From NCBI GenBank assembly GCA_051155735.1, contig DAXETX010000089.1:1-64000 (forward strand): a stretch of DNA of 64,000 bases, in the 5' to 3' direction. Both the position numbers and the translations under genes were made by a program. This document shows positions 43,635 to 52,778 of this stretch, one piece after another (the stretch's first letter is position 1; the number at the start of each line of letters is the position of its first letter). This DNA is from JASJCP01 sp051155735 (GTDB taxonomy: Bacteria; Cyanobacteriota; Cyanobacteriia; Cyanobacteriales; Xenococcaceae). The notes under the pieces are model-generated. The model saw only the letters and a list, made by a program, of their open reading frames with translations, did no database searches and was not told the origin of the DNA.

Positions 43635-44060
43635 ATGGTTAAAAACCGAAAATCGCAAATTTTATCGTTTACTACTTGTCTTAAGTTTTGTTTGATGCCA
43701 ACTCTGATGCTGTTGATTACTGGGAAAATGATCGCTCTTGCTAGCTGGGATAATTTTACGAAGATGACCGTGATGACTAATCCTAATAATATCGAAAATC
43801 AAAACCCTGAGTTACCTGAAAATGTGGCTAATGCAGTACTAGAAGATTTATCAAAAAAAACTCAAATTGCGCCTGAAGACTTAAGTGTCACTCAAGCAAC
43901 CAGAGAATTATGGTCTAATGGTTGTTTAGATCTACCTGAAGCAGATGAAGTTTGCACTCAAGCGATAGTTCCAGGGTGGCGCGTTACTGTTTCTGGTGAA
44001 GAGCGAACTTGGGTATATCACGCCGATCAGCAGGGTACAAGACTCCGAGTTGAACCATAA
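43635..44060 (+). CDS. Exported hypothetical protein of a cyanobacterial family
   Basis: 141 residues. An N-terminal hydrophobic segment (about 13-31) is a signal peptide or anchor. The C-terminal half (about 70-141) is a compact domain with two cysteines (in NGCLDLP and EVCTQAIVPGW) that may form a disulfide, followed by a beta-rich end (WRVTVSGEERTWVYHAD). I recall this C-terminal pattern in other cyanobacterial exported proteins but no function. Convergent with comB. Confidence 0.75.
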   Translation: MVKNRKSQILSFTTCLKFCLMPTLMLLITGKMIALASWDNFTKMTVMTNPNNIENQNPELPENVANAVLEDLSKKTQIAPEDLSVTQATRELWSNGCLDLPEADEVCTQAIVPGWRVTVSGEERTWVYHADQQGTRLRVEP

Positions 44061-44106
44061 TTTGCTCAATCTGGTCGAACTTTTACTGAGTGTTTCAGGT
44101 TAAATC

Positions 44107-44841
44107 TTACAGTTTTACTAAAACTCCTGCTTCTTTTTGAATTGGCAGAATATCTAAAATATCTGTAGTAGCACAATACTCTAAATCTTGATGGCAATTA
44201 AGTCTTAGGAGACGTTGTCCATGACTACAGTTATGAAACATCGCTAACAGATTGCCTTGCCATTGAGCATAAAGCGATAATGCTCCGACTAATTCGTCAT
44301 TACCAGCGATCGCTTCTAAGGACATTTTCCCTTGAGTGATCAGTAATTCGGCGATCGCACCAGCACAAGCAGTATCTTCTACCGAGTAACTTCCTTGCCA
44401 GCCTGAACCTACTAACCAAACAGTTTCGGGTTGTTTTTGTAACAAATAATTAACAACAGCTTGACGATTAACTTGAGCAGCAGTAATAACAGTAGGTGCT
44501 AGAGCGACTCTTTGCAGGGCGCGAGTTCCATTAGTAGTAGTCAGAAATAAACGTTTACCTGTTACTACTTCAGGGACACACTCTAAAGGGGAGTTACCAA
44601 GATCGAAACCTGGAACTTTTTCCCCGCCTCTTTCCCCAGCCCGCAAGCGTTTATCTGCCAACCACCTCGCTGATTTTTCCATGAGTATGTCTATGTCACT
44701 AAAAGCTTGTACAGCTTCTGCACCAGAGTTTAGAGCAGTGGCAATAGTCGTAGTAGCGCGCAAAACATCGATGACAACTGCACAATCAGGAAGATTCCCT
44801 TCTGGTGTCAGTTCGGGAGTGTGATAAACAAATACTTTCAC
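44107..44841 (-). CDS. comB: 2-phosphosulfolactate phosphatase family protein (ComB)
   Basis: 244 residues covering the ComB family: VVIDVLRATTTIATALNSGA (about 22-41), AGERGGEKVPGFDLGNSP and TTNGTRAL are the conserved blocks. The archaeal enzyme is Mg-dependent and dephosphorylates 2-phosphosulfolactate in coenzyme M synthesis; cyanobacteria lack that pathway, so the physiological substrate here is uncertain. Cytosolic, monocistronic. Confidence 0.92.
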   Translation of the reverse strand: MKVFVYHTPELTPEGNLPDCAVVIDVLRATTTIATALNSGAEAVQAFSDIDILMEKSARWLADKRLRAGERGGEKVPGFDLGNSPLECVPEVVTGKRLFLTTTNGTRALQRVALAPTVITAAQVNRQAVVNYLLQKQPETVWLVGSGWQGSYSVEDTACAGAIAELLITQGKMSLEAIAGNDELVGALSLYAQWQGNLLAMFHNCSHGQRLLRLNCHQDLEYCATTDILDILPIQKEAGVLVKL

Positions 44842-44979
44842 TTAATTAAATTTAATTAAAAAAAATCTAAACTCTCGCAATTATACGTTATTTAGTATCT
44901 AAAAAAAATCGGATTTTACACTACAGGTATCGTTGTAAAAATAGCTAAAAGCTAGATAGTTAAATTAGGAGAAGGAGCT

Positions 44980-46608
44980 ATGAGTTATCGGGTTTGGCAG
45001 CATCAAAACCAGAAAAATCAGCCAGTAAGAGGCTCAATCGGCATCAGGAGTTGGCTAATAGCAGCGATGATTCCCTTATCTTTAGGAAGTATTTCGATCT
45101 ATCCCAACTCTGCTAAGGCGCAACAAACCGAAGCCCAAAATCCAATTACAGCACAAACTATTTATGTCGATCCGAATCGCGGTGATGATACCGCAGCAGC
45201 CAGCCAGGTTGCACCACTCAAAACCATTACCCAAGCTTTGCAGATTGCTCAACCCAATACCACTATTGCCCTAGCTCCTGGTACTTATAGTGAGGCGACA
45301 GGAGAGGTATTTCCTTTAATTATCAAGACGAATATTACACTGCAAGGAACTCCTGGTGGTAAGGGACACAATACCATTATTCAGGGTGGCGGTTCTTTTA
45401 TTAGTCCTACTGGTGCAGGGCAAAATGTAACTATTGCAGCGATTAAAGATGCAGGAGCAATTACAGGAGTAACTGTCACTAATCCGCACAATCGGGGACA
45501 TGGTTTGTGGATTGAATCAGCTAATCCTCAAGTCACCCACAATACTTTTACCCGTAATGGTAATACTGGACTATCAGTGAATGGTAAGAGTAACCCTGTA
45601 ATTGCCGATAACTATTTTTATCTCAATTTGGGTAATGGCTTGTTAATTTATGGCACATCGCAGCCTCAAGTGAGCAATAATGATTTTGAAAAGACGGGGT
45701 TTGGCGTTAGTGTGGTGCAAAATGCAGCCCCTACTCTCATCGGTAATCGCTTTAGTGGTAATCGCATTGGTATAATTTTAGAAGGTAATACTCAAGGGAT
45801 TTTACGACAAAATCAAATTACCAATTCCTCCGAATACGGTTTGGTAGCAATATCTCAGTCTCGCGCCGATCTCGGTACTACCACCGAACCAGGAGAAAAT
45901 ACTTTTTATAACAACGGTAAATTTGATATTCAAAATATTTCCAGTACACCGATTTCTGCCGTAGGAACAGAAGTTGCAGGGCAAATAGAAGGAAATATTG
46001 ACTTTAGTGGTGCAACAGTTTCTCCTGTGGTGCATAATAATGAGGTAGCAACAGCGACAGCAAATCCGACAAGCGATCGCTTTTCTCGTTTACGGCAGTT
46101 TCCTCTAACCGAAACTCCTAAACAAGTTGAAACTGCTCAACCTGAAACTAATCCGATTTCTAGTTCCGCTCTTGGTAGCGGGGAAACTTTACCACCACCA
46201 CCGACAATTACTAATCCCGCAGAAAATAATCCTACAACTAAAGAGTTAGTTTTTGCTGCTCCTAGTGAGGAGGTTTATCGAGAAAACAGTCCTTTAGCTG
46301 TTCCTCATACTGAGCCTCCTGCTTCCGCTATCCCTAATGCTGGCAGTAATCGACAGATTGGTAGCTTATCAGATTTACTGGCAACTTCTAACAACAATAG
46401 CTCTAATGTTCAGTACCGAGTTTTAGTAGAAGTGGCAAACAACAACCAAAAAACTCAAGTAAAATCTTTATATCCAGAGGCATTTTCTACGGTATATCAA
46501 AGCAAATCGATGTTACAAGTCGGTGCATTTAGCGATCGCACTAAAGCAGAAACAGCATCTCGTTCTTTGGCTGATTTGGGCTTAAACTCTTATGTGTTGG
46601 ACTTTTAA
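44980..46608 (+). CDS. Exported parallel beta-helix (DUF1565) protein with C-terminal SPOR domain
   Basis: 542 residues. A signal peptide spans about 25-48 (ending NSAKAQ). The DUF1565/right-handed beta-helix region runs from IYVDPNRGDDTAA (about 62) through repeated N-T-G-L-type turns (NPQVTHNTFTRNGNTGL, NPVIADNYFYLNLGNGL) to about 330. A Pro/Thr/Asn-rich linker leads to a SPOR-like domain (about 470-542; YRVLVEV...LQVGAFSDRTKAETASRSLADLG). SPOR domains bind denuded peptidoglycan at division sites, suggesting a cell-wall location. Strong AGGAG before the ATG. The stop overlaps the convergent rimM stop. Confidence 0.88.
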   Translation: MSYRVWQHQNQKNQPVRGSIGIRSWLIAAMIPLSLGSISIYPNSAKAQQTEAQNPITAQTIYVDPNRGDDTAAASQVAPLKTITQALQIAQPNTTIALAPGTYSEATGEVFPLIIKTNITLQGTPGGKGHNTIIQGGGSFISPTGAGQNVTIAAIKDAGAITGVTVTNPHNRGHGLWIESANPQVTHNTFTRNGNTGLSVNGKSNPVIADNYFYLNLGNGLLIYGTSQPQVSNNDFEKTGFGVSVVQNAAPTLIGNRFSGNRIGIILEGNTQGILRQNQITNSSEYGLVAISQSRADLGTTTEPGENTFYNNGKFDIQNISSTPISAVGTEVAGQIEGNIDFSGATVSPVVHNNEVATATANPTSDRFSRLRQFPLTETPKQVETAQPETNPISSSALGSGETLPPPPTITNPAENNPTTKELVFAAPSEEVYRENSPLAVPHTEPPASAIPNAGSNRQIGSLSDLLATSNNNSSNVQYRVLVEVANNNQKTQVKSLYPEAFSTVYQSKSMLQVGAFSDRTKAETASRSLADLGLNSYVLDF

Positions 46609-47237
46609 GGCTCATTAATCTCTAACAATCCTGCTGGAGGATTAATTTCAATTTTGCCATTGTCTAAATCGATCGCTGGGACAATCTCTTTGACAAAAGG
46701 AACTAAAATAGTTGCTGGTTTTTGAATATTTGGTTTAACTTTACGACGCTTGGTTTTACGACTAATTTGTGATAAATCGACACTAGGTTTAGGCTCAAGA
46801 TTTGGTTGTTGATCGAGCGTTACTTCTAGTAAGTCATTGCCTGCAACAAAAAGATTTGTTACTGTGCCAATCTTTTCTCCTGTTTGCTGATCAAACACTG
46901 CGAGATTAATTAAATCAGCAACATGATATTCGTCTGCTGCTAAAGGAGGGCGATCGCTATTTTTGACTAAGATTTTATAGTTTCTTAAAGCTTCAGCCCG
47001 ATCGCGATATTCTACTCCTTCTAACAAGATGACATAAAGATTTTTACTCGCTAAATATCGTCCTGCTAATAACTCTACTGTCGTAATTTCTCCTGTTTCT
47101 GGGTGCTGTAACCAGCGTGTTCCAGGCTCAAGAAATCGCTCAGGAAAATCAGAATCAGGATAAACTCGCATCTCGCCTCTTAAGCCTTGAGGGGCGACTA
47201 TCGTGCCAATTTCTAGCCAATCTTGTTCTCGATCCAT
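46605..47237 (-). CDS. rimM: Ribosome maturation factor RimM
   Basis: 210 residues. The N-terminal RimM domain starts GTIVAPQGLRGEMRVYP and the PRC-barrel-like half contains YHVADLINLAVFD and ends with ILVPFVKEIVPAIDLDNGKIEINPPAGLLE. It assists 30S subunit assembly. The linker around residues 155-175 is Lys/Arg-rich. It follows avtA by 3 nt; its stop overlaps the stop of the convergent beta-helix gene by 4 nt. Confidence 0.96.
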   Translation of the reverse strand: MDREQDWLEIGTIVAPQGLRGEMRVYPDSDFPERFLEPGTRWLQHPETGEITTVELLAGRYLASKNLYVILLEGVEYRDRAEALRNYKILVKNSDRPPLAADEYHVADLINLAVFDQQTGEKIGTVTNLFVAGNDLLEVTLDQQPNLEPKPSVDLSQISRKTKRRKVKPNIQKPATILVPFVKEIVPAIDLDNGKIEINPPAGLLEINEP

Positions 47238-47240
47238 TGG

Positions 47241-48506
47241 TTAATTATTGATTGCTTTAATTGATTTTGCTAGCCGTTTCATGGCTTCGGCAATTTCTGA
47301 TTCTGTTGCAGTCAAACTAATTCTCAGACATTGTTGTTTATGTTGCCAAGTTTCTCTTAAACCAGGGAAAAAACTACTACCAGGAACGACAATAACTCCG
47401 ACTTGTTTTAATTGTTGATAAAATTCCCAATCCGTCAGCGGTAAATCTTTTAACCACAACCAAGCAAAGATCGCACCTTCTCCTTGATGTAAAAACCAAG
47501 CAAAATCTTGCGGCATTGTAGCATCTAAAGTAGCAGTTAGAATGTCTAATTTTTGTTGATAATGAGGACGAATAATCTGCTGGGAAATTTCGGCTAGTTG
47601 CCCTGAATTGATCGCTCTAGCTGCGATCGCCTGTCCGTAACGGGAAGAATGAATTGCAGCATTAGTTTGAAAAGATTCTAAAATACTAATCAATTTAGGA
47701 TCGCCAATAGCAATACCGATTCTTTCTCCTGGTAATCCTGCTTTCGATAAACTCAAACAGTGAATAATGTTATCGCCAAACTGAGGCGTCATCCGCGTAA
47801 AATTAAGGGCAGGAAAAGGCGGTGCATAAGCGGAATCAATTAACACTGGAACATCACAAACCTTGGCTAAAGCCGTGATTTTGTTTACCTCTTCATCAGT
47901 TAAAACATTACCAGTCGGATTACAAGGACGAGAAAAAATGACACAGCCTGTAGCTTCGGTAATCTCTAACTGACTAAAATCGGGACGATATTTAAACCGG
48001 TGCTGGGCTGGATCGATATCTAATTGCGGTTTGTAAGCAATCAAAGCTTCAGGAGTCAGACAGACTCCCCCATAACCTGTATAGTCGGGACTAAGAGGTA
48101 ATACCACCTGTTTGAGTTTTCCTGCGGTAGTATATCCCCCAAAAGCATTAGCAGCATAAAAATAGAGAGACTGCGAACCAGGAGTAATTAAAATATGGCG
48201 ATCGCTCAAGTTTAAGTCATAACGAAGATTAAAATCTCTGACTACAGCTTCAATTAAGGGTGCATAGCCTTGTGATGAGCCATAACGACACACTACTTCG
48301 CCATATTCTTTACTAGCTAGTAAATCAGCGGTACACTCGCGCCATAACTGTTCTACTTCAGGCAAAATTACGGGATTTCCCGCACTCAGATTAATAAATT
48401 CTGTTCCTGCACTACTCTTCAACGTCTCGATAATGTCTTTCATAATTGCCCGAACTCCTGTTAGTTGGGACATTTGTTGACCAAATTGAGAGAGTGACAA
48501 ATTCAT
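47241..48506 (-). CDS. avtA: Valine-pyruvate aminotransferase family enzyme
   Basis: 421 residues from the ATG at 48506; a TTG six bases upstream is also in frame. A fold-type I PLP enzyme: SLSKAGLPGERIG holds the Schiff-base lysine, and SRPCNPTGN and DSAYAPPF the cofactor contacts. The N-terminal LSLSQFGQQMSQLTGVRAIM and NLSAGNPVILPE match AvtA. It would exchange amino groups between valine or alanine and their keto acids. Operon with rimM (3 nt gap). Confidence 0.88.
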   Translation of the reverse strand: MNLSLSQFGQQMSQLTGVRAIMKDIIETLKSSAGTEFINLSAGNPVILPEVEQLWRECTADLLASKEYGEVVCRYGSSQGYAPLIEAVVRDFNLRYDLNLSDRHILITPGSQSLYFYAANAFGGYTTAGKLKQVVLPLSPDYTGYGGVCLTPEALIAYKPQLDIDPAQHRFKYRPDFSQLEITEATGCVIFSRPCNPTGNVLTDEEVNKITALAKVCDVPVLIDSAYAPPFPALNFTRMTPQFGDNIIHCLSLSKAGLPGERIGIAIGDPKLISILESFQTNAAIHSSRYGQAIAARAINSGQLAEISQQIIRPHYQQKLDILTATLDATMPQDFAWFLHQGEGAIFAWLWLKDLPLTDWEFYQQLKQVGVIVVPGSSFFPGLRETWQHKQQCLRISLTATESEIAEAMKRLAKSIKAINN

Positions 48507-48603
48507 AATCAAAGTCGATGGTGCATCGGAATGTATCTGCTATTCTACTGTCTTGGAAGCGTAATTTATTAGATTAAGATCCATAGCTTCAAAAATAGAG
48601 CCA

Positions 48604-49785
48604 ATGACAACACAACCAGAACGTCTTTCTTATTCTCAACTGTCTCCCCAGGAAAAAAACCAACGACTGCGAGAATTAGCGATAGTCTTTTTTCGCTTAG
48701 GAGCGATCGCTTTTGGTGGTCCTGCTGCTCATATTGCCATGATGGATGATGAGGTGGTAAAGCAGCGTCAGTGGCTGAGTCGAGAAAAGTTATTAGATTT
48801 GATCGGTATTACTAATCTCATCCCTGGTCCTAATTCTACAGAATTAGCGATTCACATTGGTTATGAACGAGGTGGCTGGCGGGGTTTGATTATTGCTGGT
48901 GCTTGTTTTATCTTTCCTGCGATGACTACTGTGGGGATTTTGGCTGCTATTTATGTCCGTTACCAAACTGTACCCCAAGTTGCATGGCTGCTGTATGGCA
49001 TCAAACCCGTGATTATCGCTATTGTTTTTCAAGCTTTATGGAAGTTAGGCAAAAAGGCTGCTAAGGATACACCAACTATTATTGCAGCAATAGTCGCTAC
49101 TGTGGCTTTTTTTGGGGGTACTAATGAAATTCTGTTGTTGTTGCTCATTGGTCTAGCAGTAATGCTAATCAAAAACTACTGGCGACAACCACCCCACGAA
49201 GCTTTATTGTTCCCTTTCTCAGGTATTCTTGGACAGGTAGGCAATACGGAAACTGTTGCGATTGCCACTAGCAGTATCTTCTGGTTTTTCCTTAAAGTCG
49301 GCTCAGTTCTCTATGGCAGTGGTTATGTATTGCTGGCATTTCTTCAAAGAGACTTAGTCGAACGCCATCAATGGTTAACTTCCCAACAACTCTTAGATGC
49401 TGTTGCCATTGGTCAAGTTACCCCAGGTCCAGTATTTACCACCGCAACTTTTATCGGCTACTTACTCAATGGTCTACCTGGTGCGATCGCTGGTACAATC
49501 GGCATTTTTTTGCCTGCTTTTGTCTTAGTTCTAATTATCAATCCTTGGGTCACTAAATTACGTAATTCTCCGTGGACAAGTGGCTTTCTCGATGGCGTTA
49601 ATGCAGCAGCTTTGGGTTTTATGACAGGGACAGTCTATATTCTGACTCGTAGTGCTGTAACCGACTGGTTGACCATAATAGTCGCTATTATTAGTGCTAT
49701 TGTGACATTTCGCTTTAAAATAAACTCTGCCTGGCTAGTTTTGCTTGGAGGAATAATTGGGTTTATTGCCAAACTATTAGGTTAA
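48604..49785 (+). CDS. chrA: Chromate efflux transporter (CHR family, two-domain)
   Basis: 393 residues with two homologous CHR halves, each carrying FGGPAAHIAMM or its counterpart and the GxxxPGP motif (IPGPNSTELAIHIG and TPGPVFTTATFIGY). About ten membrane segments. It exports chromate, probably by proton antiport. A solute-binding protein gene follows 9 nt downstream, an unusual partner. Confidence 0.94.
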   Translation: MTTQPERLSYSQLSPQEKNQRLRELAIVFFRLGAIAFGGPAAHIAMMDDEVVKQRQWLSREKLLDLIGITNLIPGPNSTELAIHIGYERGGWRGLIIAGACFIFPAMTTVGILAAIYVRYQTVPQVAWLLYGIKPVIIAIVFQALWKLGKKAAKDTPTIIAAIVATVAFFGGTNEILLLLLIGLAVMLIKNYWRQPPHEALLFPFSGILGQVGNTETVAIATSSIFWFFLKVGSVLYGSGYVLLAFLQRDLVERHQWLTSQQLLDAVAIGQVTPGPVFTTATFIGYLLNGLPGAIAGTIGIFLPAFVLVLIINPWVTKLRNSPWTSGFLDGVNAAALGFMTGTVYILTRSAVTDWLTIIVAIISAIVTFRFKINSAWLVLLGGIIGFIAKLLG

Positions 49786-49794
49786 TTTGAAAGT

Positions 49795-50571
49795 ATGAAA
49801 GGAAGCTGGTTAATCTTAGCTCTAGCTATTGCAATTATAATTAAGCTTGTTACCCCATTTCCCACGACAGCAGCAGAATTAGCCGAAATTAAACAACGAG
49901 GCTATCTTATTGTTGCAGTCAAAGATAATTTACGTCCTCTAGGTTATCGCAATAGTGCAGGTGAGTTGGTCGGTTTAGAAATAGATCTCGCCCGTCGCTT
50001 AGCAACAGAGTTATTAGGCGATGCTAATGCTGTAGTCTTCAAACCCGTTAGTAATCAAGCCAGACTCAAAGTAATTTTAGACCAGCAAGCGGACATTGCG
50101 ATCGCTAAAGTCACCGATACTGTTCCTCGCAGACGCATTGTTAATTTTAGTCCCTACTATTATTTAGACGGAACAGGAATAATTACCAAAAACCCCGATC
50201 TTAAATCAGTAGAAGACTTAGCCACTGCCAAAATTGCCGTACTCAAGAATGCTGCTACTATTGCCATCATCCGCGATCGCTTACCCCAAGCGGAACTGAT
50301 CGGTGTCAACTCTTACCAAGAAGCGCAAGAACTTTTAGAAGCCACAAAAGCAGCAGCTTTTACCGCCGATATCACCACTCTCACAGGTTGGGTTCAAGAA
50401 TATCCAGCCTACAAATTGCTACCAGAAAGACTTTCAGGAGAACCCCTAGCTATTGTTATGCCAAAGGGCTTGCAATATGAAGAATTGCGAAGCGAAGTTT
50501 ATCAAGCTTTAATCGATTGGCGAGAATCAGGATGGTTGCAAGAGCGTCTTAATCACTACCAATTGCCCTAA
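49795..50571 (+). CDS. Periplasmic amino-acid-type solute-binding protein (SBP family 3)
   Basis: 258 residues. Signal peptide about 1-27 (hydrophobic, ending TTAAELAEI). The two-lobed domain starts IKQRGYLIVAVKDNLRPLGYRN, with GLEIDLARRLA and the VNFSPYYYLDGTGIITK hinge strand typical of family 3. No permease or ATPase is nearby. It overlaps functionally with none of the neighbours but follows chrA by only 9 nt, so it is co-transcribed with the chromate transporter. Ligand unknown. Confidence 0.88.
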   Translation: MKGSWLILALAIAIIIKLVTPFPTTAAELAEIKQRGYLIVAVKDNLRPLGYRNSAGELVGLEIDLARRLATELLGDANAVVFKPVSNQARLKVILDQQADIAIAKVTDTVPRRRIVNFSPYYYLDGTGIITKNPDLKSVEDLATAKIAVLKNAATIAIIRDRLPQAELIGVNSYQEAQELLEATKAAAFTADITTLTGWVQEYPAYKLLPERLSGEPLAIVMPKGLQYEELRSEVYQALIDWRESGWLQERLNHYQLP

Positions 50572-50641
50572 GCTTGACAGCAGAATAATTTAAAATTAAA
50601 CCATAACAAAACATTCAATATTCAGATTAGTCCCTTAAAAC

Positions 50642-51175
50642 ATGAAAGAACAACTACCCGTAATCTACATATCCACTTTACTAATTATTTTAATTTTGGC
50701 AGTAATCTTTATCCTGCAAGAAGTAATCAAAACTCGCCGTTCCGAAACGCTCTTTTCTAAACTTCAAAATAAGCTCAAAAAAGAAAAAGGTACTGCCCAA
50801 GAATATTATCAATTAGGTAGTATTTATCTTGATAAAAAACTTTTTGTTCAATCGATTGGAGTTTTTCAAAAAGCCCTTAAAGCTGACAAAGAAATTGAAT
50901 CCGAAAACCAAGCTTTAATTCACAATGCCATGGGCTACGCTTACTTTGCCCAAGAACAATATGATATTGCAATTCGTCAATATAAAGAAGCTTTAAAAAT
51001 TTATCCTGAGTATGTAATTGCCTTAAACAACTTAGGCAATGTCTATGAAAAAAAACAAATGATTCCCCAAGCCTTAGACTGTTACGAAGCAGCCCTAAAA
51101 TCTGAACCAGACAACAAAACAGCAAAACGCCGTGCCGAATCATTGAGAAAGCGTTTAGTAACTTCTGATAATTAA
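50642..51175 (+). CDS. Membrane-anchored TPR protein
   Basis: 177 residues. One N-terminal membrane segment (about 8-27) is followed by a basic linker and three TPR units (about 55-165; for example AQEYYQLGSIYLDKKLF, NAMGYAYFAQEQYDIAI and ALNNLGNVYEKKQMI). It is likely a cytosol-facing protein-protein interaction scaffold at the membrane. Same direction as chrA and the solute-binding protein gene, but with 70 nt between. Confidence 0.85.
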   Translation: MKEQLPVIYISTLLIILILAVIFILQEVIKTRRSETLFSKLQNKLKKEKGTAQEYYQLGSIYLDKKLFVQSIGVFQKALKADKEIESENQALIHNAMGYAYFAQEQYDIAIRQYKEALKIYPEYVIALNNLGNVYEKKQMIPQALDCYEAALKSEPDNKTAKRRAESLRKRLVTSDN

Positions 51176-51216
51176 ATTAAGCTAGTAGCTTTTTGCTAAC
51201 TACTAAAATTTTGGCA

Positions 51217-51642
51217 ATGAATATTGACTATAACTTAGATTTTTATGGCTGGACACAACAACAAGCTAACTTTTTGCGAACTCAACAACTGGAAAATCTA
51301 GATTGGAATAATCTTGCTGAAGAAATTGCCGACATGGGACGCTCAGAAAAAAGGCAGTTAGAGAGTAGATTAGAAGTATTAATCATGCATTTACTTAAAT
51401 GGCAATTTCAACCTAATTTACGCTCTCGTAGTTGGCAATTAACTATTAAAGAACAACGTCTTCGTCTCACAAAATTACTCCAAGAAAATCCCAGCCTTAA
51501 ATCTAATCTTACTGAGATTATCCCAAAAATCTATCCTTTAGCCGTCATTAGTGCCGAAAAAGAAACAGGACTAGCTTCATTCCCAGAAACTGCTCCTTAT
51601 AAACTGCACGAAATACTATCCTCCGAATTTTTACCCCAATAG
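51217..51642 (+). CDS. DUF29-family protein
   Basis: 141 residues from the ATG at 51217; the open frame begins at a TTG 24 bases upstream. The pattern YGWTQQQANFLRTQQLENLDWNNLAEEIADMGRSEKRQLESRL-like is diagnostic of DUF29, a mostly cyanobacterial family of helical proteins, often multicopy. Function unknown; toxin-antitoxin roles have not been shown. No partner gene is visible nearby. Confidence 0.9.
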   Translation: MNIDYNLDFYGWTQQQANFLRTQQLENLDWNNLAEEIADMGRSEKRQLESRLEVLIMHLLKWQFQPNLRSRSWQLTIKEQRLRLTKLLQENPSLKSNLTEIIPKIYPLAVISAEKETGLASFPETAPYKLHEILSSEFLPQ

Positions 51643-51771
51643 TCAATCTCATCCGCGTTCATCTGTGGATCGTAATTAAACTTCACAGTAATCTAAAACC
51701 AAAATCTCACAACCAAAATTTCGTTAAAAGAAGGTTGAAGAGAAAATCTTATTGCTACCAAAAAATAACCA

Positions 51772-52773
51772 ATGGCTAAATCTCTTCCCTCAAAATATAT
51801 TGTTCAACTAGGTAAATTTGTTTGGACAACTTTGTGGCGCATTATGATGTCGCAACTCGCCCCATCTAGTAAAACTGGTGAATATCTGCGTCCTCCAAGT
51901 CAATTTAGAAATACTATATCTAGTAAACCAGATAGTAATTACCCACCAGAAGTAGAACGTTATCAGCTTTTCGTGGGAATGGGTTGTCCTTGGGCGCATC
52001 GTACTTTAGTAGTCAGAGTCCTAAAAGGGTTAGAAAATACTATTCCTATTACAGTGGTTTATCCTTCCAGCGATGCAGGAATCTGGGTATGTGAAACAGT
52101 AACTGAAGGTTGTGACAATTTACCGCAACTCTACCAATTAGCTAAACCAGGATACCAAGGAAGATGTACAGTTCCCGTACTTTGGGATAGCAAAACCCAA
52201 ACTATCGTCAATAATGAAAGTGCCGAAATTATTGTAATTCTGAACTCCCAGTTTCAGGAATTTGCTGCTAACCCAGAACTCGATCTCAATCCGCCAGAAT
52301 TACAACCCGCAATAGACTACTGGAATGAAAAGATCTATCACAATGTCAACAACGGTGTTTATCAAGTAGGATTTGCCCAAACTCAATCTGCTTATAATAC
52401 TGCTTGTCAAGAACTGTTTACGACTCTTGATGAGATAGACGCAGTACTTGCAACCAAACGTTATCTTTGTGGGAAGCAACTAACTCTCGCAGATGTTCGT
52501 CTGTTTACGACTCTATTTCGCTTCGATCTTGTTTATTATGGACTATTTAAATGTAGTCGCCGACGCATCCAAGACTACCCTAACCTGGGAGGATATTTGC
52601 GGGATATTTACCAATTACCAGGAGTTGCTAGTACCTGCGACATTGAAAGTGTCAAAAGCGATTATTATGGTAATTTATTTCCCCTAAACCCTGGCGGAAT
52701 TATTCCTGTCAGTCCCGATCTAAAATCATTTACTGCGCCACATCATAGAGAAAATTTGATTAATCAATTTTAA
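51772..52773 (+). CDS. Glutathione S-transferase family, glutathionyl-hydroquinone reductase-like (Xi class)
   Basis: 333 residues. Active-site C72 is in GCPWAHR, the signature of Xi-class enzymes, which reduce glutathionyl-hydroquinones. The thioredoxin-like half ends about residue 165 (VPVLWDSKTQTIVNNESAEI), and the helical half includes LCGKQLTLADVRLF. Likely cytosolic detoxification of quinone adducts. Family members form dimers. A leader of about 50 residues precedes the core and has no signal-peptide character. Confidence 0.88.
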   Translation: MAKSLPSKYIVQLGKFVWTTLWRIMMSQLAPSSKTGEYLRPPSQFRNTISSKPDSNYPPEVERYQLFVGMGCPWAHRTLVVRVLKGLENTIPITVVYPSSDAGIWVCETVTEGCDNLPQLYQLAKPGYQGRCTVPVLWDSKTQTIVNNESAEIIVILNSQFQEFAANPELDLNPPELQPAIDYWNEKIYHNVNNGVYQVGFAQTQSAYNTACQELFTTLDEIDAVLATKRYLCGKQLTLADVRLFTTLFRFDLVYYGLFKCSRRRIQDYPNLGGYLRDIYQLPGVASTCDIESVKSDYYGNLFPLNPGGIIPVSPDLKSFTAPHHRENLINQF

Positions 52774-52778
52774 AATAA

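Noticed and set aside
43320..43658. 112-codon minus-strand ORF overlapping the DUF1517 gene
   Set aside because: Overlaps the better-supported DUF1517 frame and has biased Arg/Ser/Phe shadow composition.
51646..51672. Common CATCCGCGTTCATCTGTGG-type sequence as a mobile element end
   Set aside because: This phrase is a frequent short intergenic repeat in bacteria and no matching second end or transposase is present here.
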